The notes: a model not told the origin generated them from the letters alone. 64,000 nt of DNA from Leptospira bandrabouensis (GCF_004770905.1 NZ_RQHT01000010.1:62001-126000); one strand, 5' to 3'. Positions 8,865 through 17,675 are shown, counted from the first letter of the stretch. Translations and numbers: made by a program.

Positions 8865-10365
8865 ACAACTCTACCTTTTTATCAGCAAGTGCAGAATCAC
8901 CGAAAATAACAATCCCCTTTGCGGTTTGTATCGCAGAATGTTCTGAACGAGCATCCATCATTGTATCGACTAAAAAGTTTTTCTTTTCTACATGATCATA
9001 AAGTTCTAAAATTCCTGATTTATAATATGTATCCACTCCACCTGTGTAGAGAACTTGCGCATTTGAAAAAGTTACAATGGCACTTTCATTTTTGATTCTA
9101 CTAGTAAATCCATGAGTTTTCGTGATAGAACCTTCTTCAGTCCATGATTCTATACTTCGTGAACCAACTCCACTTCCCGTCACACCGCCCAAAATCAATC
9201 TGTCACCACCAGGCACAGGTATGTTGGTTACACTTGATCTGGAAGTAGGTAGTACTACAGGCAAAGTAGAAATCGTTTTTGAATTAAGATCTAAACTATA
9301 AATGACTTTTGAATAGATTGCATAAACAGAGAGACGATCCTTCCCTCCAAAAAACAATATACGATGTTTATTTTCATCATACTCTGCAAAATGAAACAAT
9401 GTATTAATAGGAAAGTTAGCAGAGGAATCTAATAATGTGGAAGTTCCATTTTGTATTGAAATATATTCGTGATCATTAGAGATTGCATGTTCATCACTTC
9501 CAACTCGAAATTGTCCACCAGAAATCAGTAAATCACCATTAGACAAACAAACCATTGTATGTCCAACTCGTCTCCTTTGCATTGGTATGGGAAGTTCGAC
9601 CACAGTTTGATTGTTTACATTAATTCTATATATTCGATCGTTGATTTGAGAATCTATTGAAGGATCTGTCCTTGTAGTTTTCCCGCCAGAAACATAAATA
9701 TTCCCCTGTGGATCAGAACAAATCGCCATTTTCGTCAAACTTTGATTTAACGAAGGAAGAACGGTTGAAGTCCCTAATTCAGGATTAAATATTTCTACCG
9801 TAGACAGTGTGTTCCCAAAAATAGAAACTCCTCCTACCAAAAGTATTCTGCCATCTAACAAAGGAATTGTTGTAATTTGACCTTTTGCTTCGGATATGGA
9901 ACCAATATAACGTGGATAGGGAAATTTGAATTCTAATACCTTACCCGAAAAAGAATAATCAACCAGTGAGTCTGGTTTTTGAATGAAAATTGAAATTGGG
10001 TCTCTCCATTCCGAACGAGAAGAAACAGAAAATAATACACGAAGTTTAGTTTCAGATAAAGGGAAAACATCCCGCAATACCAGGTCATCTTTATAGTTTT
10101 CGGAAACTCGGAAATGTTTCTTTTCGAAGTATTTTGCTACTGGAAGATTCAAATCCAAATCCAGGATTTCCGTTTTTACAAAGGAAGGATAGTCAGTGGA
10201 CTTGTATCGGGAATTGATCTCTACTTCGTCCCTTGAAACTAACGTTGATAAGACGGCAGCAGTCCCTCCAGCAAAAGTGGTGGGATCAAAGATATTTTGC
10301 GAATTATTTTTAATATCACAGTGAATTAATAGTAATGCTAATAGTAAATTAAAACCGCATCGCAT
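8851..10365 (-). CDS. Kelch-repeat lipoprotein (first paralogue)
   Basis: This 504-residue protein has a lipoprotein leader (LLLIHC, Cys16) and the shared N-I-F-D-P motif. Its N-terminal half is shorter than in the other two. Propeller blades are visible as DGRILLVGG, GNIYVSGG, NGDLLISGG, HRILFFGG, GDRLILGG and AQVLYTGG. It begins at ATG 17 bases inside the 3' end of the caspase-like gene, so its translation is probably coupled to the protease. The close link between a caspase-fold protein and three propeller lipoproteins suggests they act together, with the propellers as adaptors or substrates; this is inference. Confidence 0.85.
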   Translation of the reverse strand: MRCGFNLLLALLLIHCDIKNNSQNIFDPTTFAGGTAAVLSTLVSRDEVEINSRYKSTDYPSFVKTEILDLDLNLPVAKYFEKKHFRVSENYKDDLVLRDVFPLSETKLRVLFSVSSRSEWRDPISIFIQKPDSLVDYSFSGKVLEFKFPYPRYIGSISEAKGQITTIPLLDGRILLVGGVSIFGNTLSTVEIFNPELGTSTVLPSLNQSLTKMAICSDPQGNIYVSGGKTTRTDPSIDSQINDRIYRINVNNQTVVELPIPMQRRRVGHTMVCLSNGDLLISGGQFRVGSDEHAISNDHEYISIQNGTSTLLDSSANFPINTLFHFAEYDENKHRILFFGGKDRLSVYAIYSKVIYSLDLNSKTISTLPVVLPTSRSSVTNIPVPGGDRLILGGVTGSGVGSRSIESWTEEGSITKTHGFTSRIKNESAIVTFSNAQVLYTGGVDTYYKSGILELYDHVEKKNFLVDTMMDARSEHSAIQTAKGIVIFGDSALADKKVELYGKD

Positions 10366-11650
10366 ATCCTAACTTCCCAACCCTGTCAATTCCCATACCA
10401 CCTTGGTTTTCCCAATCAAACTCGAGTAAAACTCCCGACTTTTCCTTAGGATTGGGTCCCAACAGATAAAAATCAAACACATTTGCCGACCACAAAACAA
10501 GAAGTACGGTGAGGGCTTGTGACAAGTGGGCTCTGGATGACTCCATCTTCTGTCGATACGGTTCAATTAAGTAATAATTTAATGCGACAGTTTCCGTTAC
10601 GCGTGGGTTAGGAGGAATACCAATGGCAGATTCATAATTTGATTTATCTTGCATATAAGTTTTATATTGAAGTCCTGCATAAAGAACTCCCAAAGTAAAG
10701 ATAGACATATAAATTTTACCTTTGTCCTCTTGTCCCCTTGCATACTGACCCCACCCAGGAAACAAAAACGATCGGAAGGCATAAGTAGGATTGTATGGAT
10801 TAAACAGCGGGGCGTCCGTCAAAGAGGTCTCAGGATTGACCGCATACGTTAGAATGGTATCCTCGGATTTCTCCGCATATTCTTTTGTGTATGGTTTTTG
10901 TAACTTCTGATTGGTTTTACTCCATTCCTTCAATGAAGTAATTACATAATTAGATAATTCAGAATAAGAAACTTCCCCGTTAAAGTTAGAGTCCGCCCTT
11001 CCTTCCAATCCATAAATCAGATACTTAGTGAAAATTCCATAACCTGACTTTGGGTCTTCAAAACTGGAGTAACCAACTTTTGTGGAATAAAAAACGGAAA
11101 CAATTTCGGAATCACGAAATGAGGTATTCACTAAAAATTTCCGACCTTCTTCCCCTTTTCCATCATCTGGATTACGACAAGCATCAATAAAAAAAACAAC
11201 TCTCTTTAGATTAAACTTCCTTGTCATTTCAAGAAGTTGTTCTACGGCAATTCCTGATTCAAAGGGAGTTAAGGGATTAGCGTCTTCTGGAAGTAAATAG
11301 ACCCTGTCATTGTAATCGACAACCCCATGCCCTGAAAAATAAAATACCAATAAATCATCTGGATTAGTTTCCTCTAACAAGGCCTCAAAATTCGTTAAAA
11401 TATTATATTTTGTAGGGGTTGAGTTTGCAGAACCTTCCTGAACTAATGTTTGGATACGATTATAGGAGCCGAAACTGAATAAAATCTTGGTTATACCCAA
11501 AGCATCGTTTTTAGCAGTTTTTAAATCACCCAAAGTTAAATTTTTATATTCACTTACACCAACAATAAACCCAATTCGTTTTGGTCCAGGATCAGCAACA
11601 ACTATTGTCGGTGCAGTAAAAAATAAGAATATTAGAATTTTTGATTTCAT
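10349..11650 (-). CDS. Caspase-like (C14) protease with EF-hand-like loop and membrane tail
   Basis: The N-terminus is a signal peptide (cut near residue 20), followed by a caspase-fold domain. The catalytic dyad is visible: His109 in FYFSGHGVVDY and Cys159 in VFFIDACRNPDDG. A textbook 12-residue EF-hand loop follows at residues 221-232 (D-S-N-F-N-G-E-V-S-Y-S-E), suggesting calcium control as in metacaspases. The C-terminal part (about residues 285-400) holds two or more hydrophobic segments around FLFPGWGQYARGQ, like the DUF5683 type of membrane domain. ATG at 11650 is preferred to the TTG one codon upstream. It lies 5 bases after the transducer gene and overlaps the first kelch lipoprotein. 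If exported, the protease faces the periplasm. Substrates are unknown. Confidence 0.85.
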   Translation of the reverse strand: MKSKILIFLFFTAPTIVVADPGPKRIGFIVGVSEYKNLTLGDLKTAKNDALGITKILFSFGSYNRIQTLVQEGSANSTPTKYNILTNFEALLEETNPDDLLVFYFSGHGVVDYNDRVYLLPEDANPLTPFESGIAVEQLLEMTRKFNLKRVVFFIDACRNPDDGKGEEGRKFLVNTSFRDSEIVSVFYSTKVGYSSFEDPKSGYGIFTKYLIYGLEGRADSNFNGEVSYSELSNYVITSLKEWSKTNQKLQKPYTKEYAEKSEDTILTYAVNPETSLTDAPLFNPYNPTYAFRSFLFPGWGQYARGQEDKGKIYMSIFTLGVLYAGLQYKTYMQDKSNYESAIGIPPNPRVTETVALNYYLIEPYRQKMESSRAHLSQALTVLLVLWSANVFDFYLLGPNPKEKSGVLLEFDWENQGGMGIDRVGKLGYAMRF

Positions 11651-11655
11651 CAATA

Positions 11656-13236
11656 TTAGCGGTGAACAGCCAAATCTTCGGCTTGTTTTTCCAAACTTAG
11701 AGTATTCTCTCCTACTTTTCTAGCATTAATCACCACTTCTCTGTTGATTTCTTCCATTTTTTGTACAACGGCGATCATTTGATCTTTATCTCGATTCAAA
11801 ACTTTTGACTCTTCATCCAGTTGTTTCGAAATCGATTCGATTAAATCTAATGACTCCAGTACTTCATTATTAATATTTTTTTGAGAACTGATTTTGTTTG
11901 TCGCAGTTCTAATCACCCCACTCAAAAGTTCATACTTAGATTGGAGTGTTTCGGTTTGTTTCAGAGAAACAGAAGCAAGTTCCGTCCCTTCCTGGATAAA
12001 CCTATTTGAATTGGTGATGATTTTTTTAATTTTAGTGGCATTTTCGTTCGAATTTTCGGCTAATTTTGCTACTTCTTGCGCAACGACAGCAAAACCCCTT
12101 CCATGTTCCCCAGCTCTTGCTGCTTCAATGGAGGCATTGAGAGCCAGTAAATTCGTTCTATCTGCAATTTCTGCCATAATATCGTTTACTTCACTCACTT
12201 CTTTTTGAGAATCATTGACCGCACGAAGTCTTTCCTCTAAATTTTTAACGGTTCCTGAGAGGACATTACTTCTATCTTGAAAGTCACTCATATTAGAATT
12301 TAATTCTTCTACTACTACCCCAATTTCTGAAATACTCAGTTTGAGTGTATCAGACTTATGATTTAACAAAGTAATTTGGCTGTGTTGTCTTCCAATATTA
12401 TCCACAGAAGACTGGATACTTTCAGAAAATGAGGAGACGAACTCTGTCAATTCATGAATAGATTTGTCCTGTGATTCAATTTGAAAATTAAAATCTGACG
12501 TTATTTCGCGAATTGATTTTAAAGTTTTAAATAGTTCAGAACCAATTTGAACCAAATCACGATTTAAGTTGTCTGCAGTTGTTCTTTCAGTTTCAGCAAT
12601 TTTTTGTCTTTCTTCCGATTCGTTTTTAATTTCGTTTAATAAATTGAGAACGGCTGAAGTCAAATATCCAAAACAAATTAAAAAAAGAATTTTAAATACC
12701 TCCGTTGAAATAGCAACAGTACCTTGTAGACTTTGGACACCTTCTGCTTCTTTAAACTCAACACCTTGACCAAAACCAATCACTAGTAGAAGGATCAAAC
12801 AAAAAACAGAATAATATGTACTCATAAGAAGTGTTCGTCTTGAAAACAAAAATGCAGAATATACTACATAAAAGTAATATAACACATATAAGGTTGGAGC
12901 TTTTATTAAATCAGCAGCTACTGTACTGCCACCCATAAGCCCGGACGCAGTGACCGCAAATAAAACCGTTATGTCCAAAATAATGAGTAACTTCGGAAAA
13001 AAGGCATTTAACCTTTCTTTTTTGAAAAGATAAGCCTGTAACCCGCCATATAAAAACATACATGTAATTCCTACCAAATAACTCATGGTTTGGAGTGTAG
13101 TTGATGTTTTAAATGATCCAAGGGTAGCGATGATATAGAATCCTGCCAAAAGAAATCTGACTCGATTCACGTACACAGGACCTAATTCTACCCAGCTTTT
13201 TTTTGTTTTTATAGGTTCTAAACTAGTTCTCGACAT
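11656..13236 (-). CDS. Methyl-accepting chemotaxis-type transducer with a six-helix membrane sensor
   Basis: This 526-residue protein has about six N-terminal membrane helices (residues 25-205) and a cytoplasmic coiled-coil signalling domain. The highly conserved hairpin tip, [16 protein letters not shown] followed by [11 protein letters not shown], lies near residues 356-390 and would bind CheA/CheW. No periplasmic ligand domain and no clear HAMP segment are seen, so the membrane helices themselves may sense or respond to membrane state. It is the first gene of the minus-strand run leading into the caspase-like protease and kelch lipoproteins, only 5 bases apart. Whether it works in taxis or as a local sensor for that operon is open. 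Confidence 0.88.
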   Translation of the reverse strand: MSRTSLEPIKTKKSWVELGPVYVNRVRFLLAGFYIIATLGSFKTSTTLQTMSYLVGITCMFLYGGLQAYLFKKERLNAFFPKLLIILDITVLFAVTASGLMGGSTVAADLIKAPTLYVLYYFYVVYSAFLFSRRTLLMSTYYSVFCLILLLVIGFGQGVEFKEAEGVQSLQGTVAISTEVFKILFLICFGYLTSAVLNLLNEIKNESEERQKIAETERTTADNLNRDLVQIGSELFKTLKSIREITSDFNFQIESQDKSIHELTEFVSSFSESIQSSVDNIGRQHSQITLLNHKSDTLKLSISEIGVVVEELNSNMSDFQDRSNVLSGTVKNLEERLRAVNDSQKEVSEVNDIMAEIADRTNLLALNASIEAARAGEHGRGFAVVAQEVAKLAENSNENATKIKKIITNSNRFIQEGTELASVSLKQTETLQSKYELLSGVIRTATNKISSQKNINNEVLESLDLIESISKQLDEESKVLNRDKDQMIAVVQKMEEINREVVINARKVGENTLSLEKQAEDLAVHR

Positions 13237-13309
13237 AGGATGATGATCCTGAAGGGAAAGTGAATGGGAAGTGATTTTCTTTTTTTGCTTTCTGAAAGGA
13301 GAAACTCAG

Positions 13310-13339
13310 TTGACAAATTATAGTTTAATATTAAACTAT
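13310..13339 (+). promoter_or_regulatory. Promoter-like TTGACA with perfect palindromic operator before pirin gene
   Basis: TTGACA at 13310-13315 is followed by a perfect palindrome, TAGTTTAATATTAAACTA at 13321-13338, extendable by one base on each side. The palindrome covers where the -10 box should be, so a bound repressor would block the promoter. The shape (two TAGTTTAAT half-sites back to back) resembles MarR- or HxlR-family operators. The pirin ATG at 13345 lies only 5 bases beyond, with no Shine-Dalgarno, so the message may be leaderless. No regulator gene of these families is adjacent. Confidence 0.6.
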
Positions 13340-13344
13340 TCAAT

Positions 13345-14082
13345 ATGGAAACATTAAATACCAATCGCAATTCCGTACATAAAAAACTCCACCCCGCATC
13401 AGAGCGTGGACATGTTAATTTTGGATGGTTGGACAGCCACCATTCCTTTAGCTTTGGACAATGGTACCATCCCGAAAAAACAAACTTTGGCGCACTTCGT
13501 GTACTCAATGATGATATTGTAGAACCAAGTATGGGGTTTGGTACACACCCACACCAAAATATGGAAATCGTTTCTATTCCCTTATTCGGTGAGCTCGCTC
13601 ACAAAGATAGTACAGGTACGAATGGTATCATCCGCACTGGAGACGTACAAATTATGTCTGCGGGTTCTGGGATCCTTCATTCGGAATTCAACCATAGTAA
13701 TGAGAAGAAAGTCAATTTTTTGCAAATATGGATCCTTCCTAAAGTGGCTGGTATCGAACCACGGTATGCCCAAAAGACTTTTACAGAAGCGGGTCGAATC
13801 AACAAATTCCAAACCGTAGTTTCCCCCATTGATGAGGAAGCCATTTGGATCAACCAAGATGCCTACTTTTCTTTGGCAACTCTCGATCCCGGGAAGGAAC
13901 TTTCTTATGCAGTCCATTCCCCTGACCAAGGAATCTTTGCTTTTTTGATTAGTGGTAAACTAAAAGTCGAAGATACGGTATTAGAACGCAGAGATGCAGT
14001 TGGATACTGGGGAAACGATGCATACAAATTCCAAGCAGAAGTAAAATCGGAACTTCTCGTCATTGAAGTCCCGATGAAATAA
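13345..14082 (+). CDS. Pirin-family protein (YhhW/quercetinase-like bicupin)
   Basis: This 245-residue protein matches the short bacterial pirins throughout: GWLDSHHSFSFGQWYHP near residue 28, GFGTHPHQNMEI near 67 supplying metal-binding histidines and a glutamate, and QIMSAGSGILHSEFNHS near 100 supplying another histidine. Members bind Fe, Ni or Cu, and some open quercetin oxidatively; others are redox-responsive, with unknown substrates. The start is the ATG directly after the palindromic operator. No other in-frame start fits before the conserved region, which supports a leaderless transcript. A hairpin terminator follows the stop. Regulation by a MarR-type repressor would fit an electrophile or phenolic stress role, but this is inference. 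Confidence 0.9.
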   Translation: METLNTNRNSVHKKLHPASERGHVNFGWLDSHHSFSFGQWYHPEKTNFGALRVLNDDIVEPSMGFGTHPHQNMEIVSIPLFGELAHKDSTGTNGIIRTGDVQIMSAGSGILHSEFNHSNEKKVNFLQIWILPKVAGIEPRYAQKTFTEAGRINKFQTVVSPIDEEAIWINQDAYFSLATLDPGKELSYAVHSPDQGIFAFLISGKLKVEDTVLERRDAVGYWGNDAYKFQAEVKSELLVIEVPMK

Positions 14083-14097
14083 AAAACACATGGATCT

Positions 14098-14128
14098 AAG
14101 GAACTTGCGAAAGTGGGTTCCTTTTTTT
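14098..14128 (+). terminator. Rho-independent terminator after pirin gene
   Basis: An inverted repeat, AAGGAAC ... GTTCCTT, with a 12-base loop is followed directly by a run of T, starting 16 bases after the pirin stop codon. It separates pirin from the carbonic anhydrase operon. Confidence 0.75.
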
Positions 14129-14202
14129 AGGGATTTACCGATTTATTTTTTTGAATCTCTCCACTTTATACGAATTTTTTTTCGTGAATATTTTTTCCTA
14201 TT

Positions 14203-14227
14203 AGTCCAACTTGGTAAAAGTAGGACT
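14203..14227 (+). promoter_or_regulatory. Stem-loop in the carbonic anhydrase 5' region
   Basis: AGTCC-A-ACTT pairs with AAGT-A-GGACT around a 5-base loop, with one A-A mismatch, and is followed by TTTT. It lies 35 bases upstream of the carbonic anhydrase ATG and before a clear GGAG ribosome site. It could act as an attenuator, a stabilising 5' hairpin, or a weak terminator. No experimental support; the stem is what can be seen. Confidence 0.35.
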
Positions 14228-14262
14228 TTTCCATAAAAGGAAAAAATCGAAGGAGAATCAAA

Positions 14263-14943
14263 ATGAAAAGTAACCAGTGGATTTTGGGTTTTGTTCTTTT
14301 AACACTTTCTTCCCATGTCTTTGCAGAAAGTACAACCAGTGTTCCGGCAGATGTTGCCTTACAAAAGTTAATCGATGGGAACAATCGATTCACCGAAGGA
14401 AAAGCAAAACGCCCGAACCAGTCCCCAGAAAGAATTCGCGAAGTTTCTAAAAAACAATTCCCGTTTGCGACGATCATTGGATGTTCCGATTCCAGAGTGC
14501 CAAACGAAATCGTATTCGATCAAGGACTCGGCGATTTATTCATCATAAGAACAGCAGGCCAAGTCTCCACTTATGCATCGTGGGGATCTATCGAATTTTC
14601 TGTAGCTGTGCTTGGTGTGAACTTAGTGGTAGTCTTAGGCCATTCCAAATGTGGTGCCGTAGACGCTGCATGCAAATCAAATGAAGTACCAGGCCATATC
14701 ATCACTCTAACAAATGCAATCAAACCTGCTGCAGAAAAAACAAAACACTTAGAAGGTGATTGGTTACAAAATGCAGTAAAAGCAAACGTTGCCTTACAAG
14801 TTACCTCTCTTAGAAAACTTGATCCGATTCTTTCTAAACAATACAACAGTGGAAAACTTTTAATTGTAGGAGCAGTTTATGATTTGGAAACAGGTAAAGT
14901 AAGTTTTTTAGATGAAGATTATATTCTTTCCATCGCAAAATAG
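14263..14943 (+). CDS. Periplasmic beta-class carbonic anhydrase
   Basis: This 226-residue protein has a signal peptide cleaved near A-E at residue 21-22, so the enzyme is exported. All beta-class zinc and catalytic residues are present: Cys74, Asp76 and Arg78 in IIGCSDSRVP, and His127 with Cys130 in VLGHSKCGAV. It interconverts CO2 and bicarbonate. A ribosome site (AAGGAGAA) precedes the ATG. The bicarbonate transporter SbtA starts 8 bases downstream and its PII-like partner SbtB follows, so the enzyme probably makes or balances bicarbonate in the periplasm for uptake. Gene symbols such as cynT or can would overstate what is known here. Confidence 0.92.
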   Translation: MKSNQWILGFVLLTLSSHVFAESTTSVPADVALQKLIDGNNRFTEGKAKRPNQSPERIREVSKKQFPFATIIGCSDSRVPNEIVFDQGLGDLFIIRTAGQVSTYASWGSIEFSVAVLGVNLVVVLGHSKCGAVDAACKSNEVPGHIITLTNAIKPAAEKTKHLEGDWLQNAVKANVALQVTSLRKLDPILSKQYNSGKLLIVGAVYDLETGKVSFLDEDYILSIAK

Positions 14944-14951
14944 GTGACCCA

Positions 14952-15929
14952 ATGGAAATACTCAATTCTCTAATTGCCAATCTCCAAACACCGATGTTCC
15001 TTGCCTTTTTGTTAGGAATATTCGCCACACTTGTGAAAAGCGATCTAAAATTTCCCGATGGGATGTATACGGGAATCACAATTTACTTACTCTTTGCCAT
15101 TGGGCTAAAAGGAGGGGTCAAACTAAACAGTACCACAATAGAAGAATTTTACAAACCTGCCATAGCTGCTTTAACTCTTTGTATATCAATTCCTATTCTA
15201 GCATATTACATACTCACCAAATTGGGTGGGTATGATAAGGAAAATGCAGCAGCGTTATCAGCACATTATGGTTCGGTGTCAGCAGTAACTTTTAGTGAAG
15301 CACTCGCATTTTTGGAATCGTTACATATTCCTTATGAAGGTTATATGCCAAGTATGTTAGCCATAATGGAAATACCGGCAATTATAGTGGCACTCTTCAT
15401 ACTCAAAATTAATTCCTCAAAAGAAAAAGAAAGTATGTCCTGGAAAAAAGTGGCACACGAACTATTTACAGGGAAAGGCACCTTACTTTTGATTGGTGGC
15501 TTAATCATCGGTATGATTTCAGGTAAAAAAGGGCACGAACAATTTGCCCCTTTATTTGAAGTTCCATTCAGAGGGATGTTGATTCTATTCTTACTGGAAG
15601 TTGGTATTGTCACAGGTCGTAGAATTACTGACTTAAAAAAGGCCGGAGTATTCCTGATTGCATTTGGAATTCTATTCCCCATTTGTAACGGGATGTTTGG
15701 CTTGATCTTAGGTAAAACGGTAGGCCTTTCGATGGGTGGAGCAACTATCCTGGCAACGCTTAGCGCTAGTGCCTCATACATTGCTGCACCTGCCGCCATT
15801 CGGATCGCTATTCCTGAAGCAAGTCCTGCCATATACCTAACGTCTTCTCTTGCGATCACCTTCCCTTTCAATTTATCAGTTGGATTACCACTCTACCTTT
15901 CGGTCTCAAAGTATCTTTACGGAGTTTAA
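14952..15929 (+). CDS. sbtA: Sodium-dependent bicarbonate transporter SbtA
   Basis: This 325-residue inner-membrane protein has about ten hydrophobic segments. Family features include GIFATLVKSDLKFPDG near residue 21, YGSVSAVTFSEAL near 112 and a similar SASASYIAAPAA segment near 275, the two inverted-repeat pore motifs of the SbtA fold. In cyanobacteria SbtA imports HCO3- with Na+. In this heterotroph it may feed carboxylases such as acetyl-CoA or pyruvate carboxylase. It is sandwiched between the carbonic anhydrase (8-base gap) and the SbtB gene (1-base gap), which supports the assignment over a generic permease. Confidence 0.88.
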   Translation: MEILNSLIANLQTPMFLAFLLGIFATLVKSDLKFPDGMYTGITIYLLFAIGLKGGVKLNSTTIEEFYKPAIAALTLCISIPILAYYILTKLGGYDKENAAALSAHYGSVSAVTFSEALAFLESLHIPYEGYMPSMLAIMEIPAIIVALFILKINSSKEKESMSWKKVAHELFTGKGTLLLIGGLIIGMISGKKGHEQFAPLFEVPFRGMLILFLLEVGIVTGRRITDLKKAGVFLIAFGILFPICNGMFGLILGKTVGLSMGGATILATLSASASYIAAPAAIRIAIPEASPAIYLTSSLAITFPFNLSVGLPLYLSVSKYLYGV

Positions 15930-15930
15930 T

Positions 15931-16233
15931 ATGAAATTAGAAAAAGCAAAATTGATCACAATTATCGCAGATGAGGCAATTCAAGATAGACTAGTTATGG
16001 AACTAAAGTCATTAGCAGTTAAAGGTTATACTATTAGTGACGCAATTGGTGAAGGTATTAATCAAAAACATCTAACATCATGGGAAGGGAAAAATATCCG
16101 ATTGGAATCTTTGGTTTCAGAAACGAAAGCAAACAAAATTTTTGAAATCATTGCAGAGAAATACATCGATAAATACCCGATGGTGATCTTTATGAATGAT
16201 GTTGAAGTTATCCGAAAAGATAGATTTAATTAA
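15931..16233 (+). CDS. sbtB: SbtB-like PII-family regulator of SbtA
   Basis: This 100-residue protein fits the PII-like SbtB family: N-terminal KAKLITIIADEAIQDRLVM, a T-loop region containing GEGINQKHLTSWEGKNIR, and a C-terminal YPMVIFMNDVEVIRKDRF. SbtB trimers bind adenine nucleotides (cAMP, AMP) and gate SbtA. The ATG at 15931, one base after the SbtA stop and with a GGAG ribosome site inside the sbtA end, is the correct start. A longer frame reaching back to 15850 lies inside sbtA and is not needed. No C-terminal redox (CGPEGC-type) extension is present. Confidence 0.85.
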   Translation: MKLEKAKLITIIADEAIQDRLVMELKSLAVKGYTISDAIGEGINQKHLTSWEGKNIRLESLVSETKANKIFEIIAEKYIDKYPMVIFMNDVEVIRKDRFN

Positions 16234-16248
16234 ATTGGAAAATAGATT

Positions 16249-17670
16249 TTAGAAAGTATGACCAATATCCAAATAAAATAATTGGTCTTCTCTGGAATAA
16301 GCGTAGTCAAATAGGATTACGGTTGCTTGGTCCCAAATCAGCCGTAATCCCAATCCACGTGCATGTTTATAACCTACTGCATTCACGTCTCGAAGTTTGT
16401 CCCAGACTCGACCCACATCATAAAACGGAACAATACTGAATTGGAAAAACTGATCCCATAATGAAAAACTCCCCACCCGATACCGTAGTTCTATATTATA
16501 AAATCCAATCACTGGTCCAAAAAAACGTTCTTGTCTATAACCACGGAGTGTGTTTTGCCCACCAAGTGCACCAAACGGACCATCGATGGAAAAAAGATAA
16601 CGATATTCAAAAAATGGAACATCCCCTTCAATTTTTGTAAGTGCCGCACGTTGTGCGATGACAAACTCCTCAAAGAGTTTGGGGAAGGGTTGATAAAAAT
16701 TCTTCACTTGTGCAAAATGTCTTATATAATTAAAATCAGAGCCTATCGTTCTTTCTGCTTTATTGATATTGTATTCAATGAGCCAACCACGATCTGGATC
16801 GGGCTCATAGTCTCTTGTATCATACGCAATTCCCGCACGGACATAATTTAGGTTCCCTCCATTGATACCAATAATTTTCCCTGAGTTTGCATCTTCTGTA
16901 ATTTTCGAATAATCTTCAATGGCTGGAACTTTAATGTTTGTAAGAGGATCTCTTGCATTTGTAGAAGTTCCATCATAACGCCTAACAGAATTTTTCGAAA
17001 ACTCCACCCCACCCCAAACTCTGAAAACCTGAAATATTGTTTTGTCTGCGGCAAATTGTCCATAGGTAGTTTCAAATTGGTAGTCATGATAATGTTGGTT
17101 TGAAGTAAATTCTCTTCCTGGTCCACGGTTACGTGCATACGAGTTTGCATTTTCAAAGTCCGAATATGTAGCGTTTCGAGTGATCCGACTTCCATCAGCA
17201 TTACGATCTTTGAAATACAAAGGTTGTAAACTTTCAGTTCCCACACCAAAGTATTGATTATATAAACTAGCATCATGGCCGAAATATGCCCTAAGCCTGT
17301 AGGCTGTATCAGCAAAATAAGGCGCATCCCAAGCAAGATAATTATTTTGTGTACCTCGGTTTGTTCGGTATACCCCCACATTGAACAAATGTTCGTAAGG
17401 AGTATACTTAAAGGAAGAATCTGATTTAGTTCCGTTATAAAAAATATTGGCAAGGACTCCGAGTCCGGAACCATTTACAGCATCATTCCCAAACAAAGGA
17501 AGACCCGTCGCATACCAACCCTCTTTTTTATTGGTTAGCTCTTTCTCGTCTAATTTTTTAAACTCACCTAACCATTCGGGAACATCGGATTTTCGTTCTT
17601 CTGCAAATATAGGAATGGTAATCCATGTTGATAACGCTACCAACGCAGAAACCAGATTCCGAAAAAACAT
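16249..17670 (-). CDS. Omp85/surface-antigen-type outer-membrane beta-barrel protein
   Basis: This 473-residue protein has a signal peptide (cut near residue 24) and no obvious POTRA domains in the short N-terminal region. Most of the length is aromatic-rich beta-barrel sequence. The Omp85 superfamily L6-type motif appears as GGQNTLRGYRQERFFGP near residue 360, and the protein ends in a barrel-type terminal strand with final F (LDIGHTF). It is probably an outer-membrane protein of the BamA/TamA/patatin-barrel kind rather than BamA itself, because it is too short. The product is likely co-transcribed with pyruvate kinase, 5 bases upstream. Substrate or partner is unknown. Confidence 0.8.
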   Translation of the reverse strand: MFFRNLVSALVALSTWITIPIFAEERKSDVPEWLGEFKKLDEKELTNKKEGWYATGLPLFGNDAVNGSGLGVLANIFYNGTKSDSSFKYTPYEHLFNVGVYRTNRGTQNNYLAWDAPYFADTAYRLRAYFGHDASLYNQYFGVGTESLQPLYFKDRNADGSRITRNATYSDFENANSYARNRGPGREFTSNQHYHDYQFETTYGQFAADKTIFQVFRVWGGVEFSKNSVRRYDGTSTNARDPLTNIKVPAIEDYSKITEDANSGKIIGINGGNLNYVRAGIAYDTRDYEPDPDRGWLIEYNINKAERTIGSDFNYIRHFAQVKNFYQPFPKLFEEFVIAQRAALTKIEGDVPFFEYRYLFSIDGPFGALGGQNTLRGYRQERFFGPVIGFYNIELRYRVGSFSLWDQFFQFSIVPFYDVGRVWDKLRDVNAVGYKHARGLGLRLIWDQATVILFDYAYSREDQLFYLDIGHTF

Positions 17671-17675
17671 TGAGG

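Noticed and set aside
8527..8946. 139-codon plus-strand frame across a kelch gene junction
   Set aside because: Antisense to the lipoprotein leader and Ig-like region of a clear gene, with no start signal.
15341..15871. 176-codon minus-strand frame opposite sbtA
   Set aside because: It lies wholly within the well-supported SbtA gene and has low-complexity, non-family composition; a shadow frame.
16848..17474. 208-codon minus-strand frame inside the Omp85-like gene
   Set aside because: It overlaps the barrel gene in another frame on the same strand; its Met/Leu/Ile-rich composition is that of a shifted frame and it has no ribosome site.
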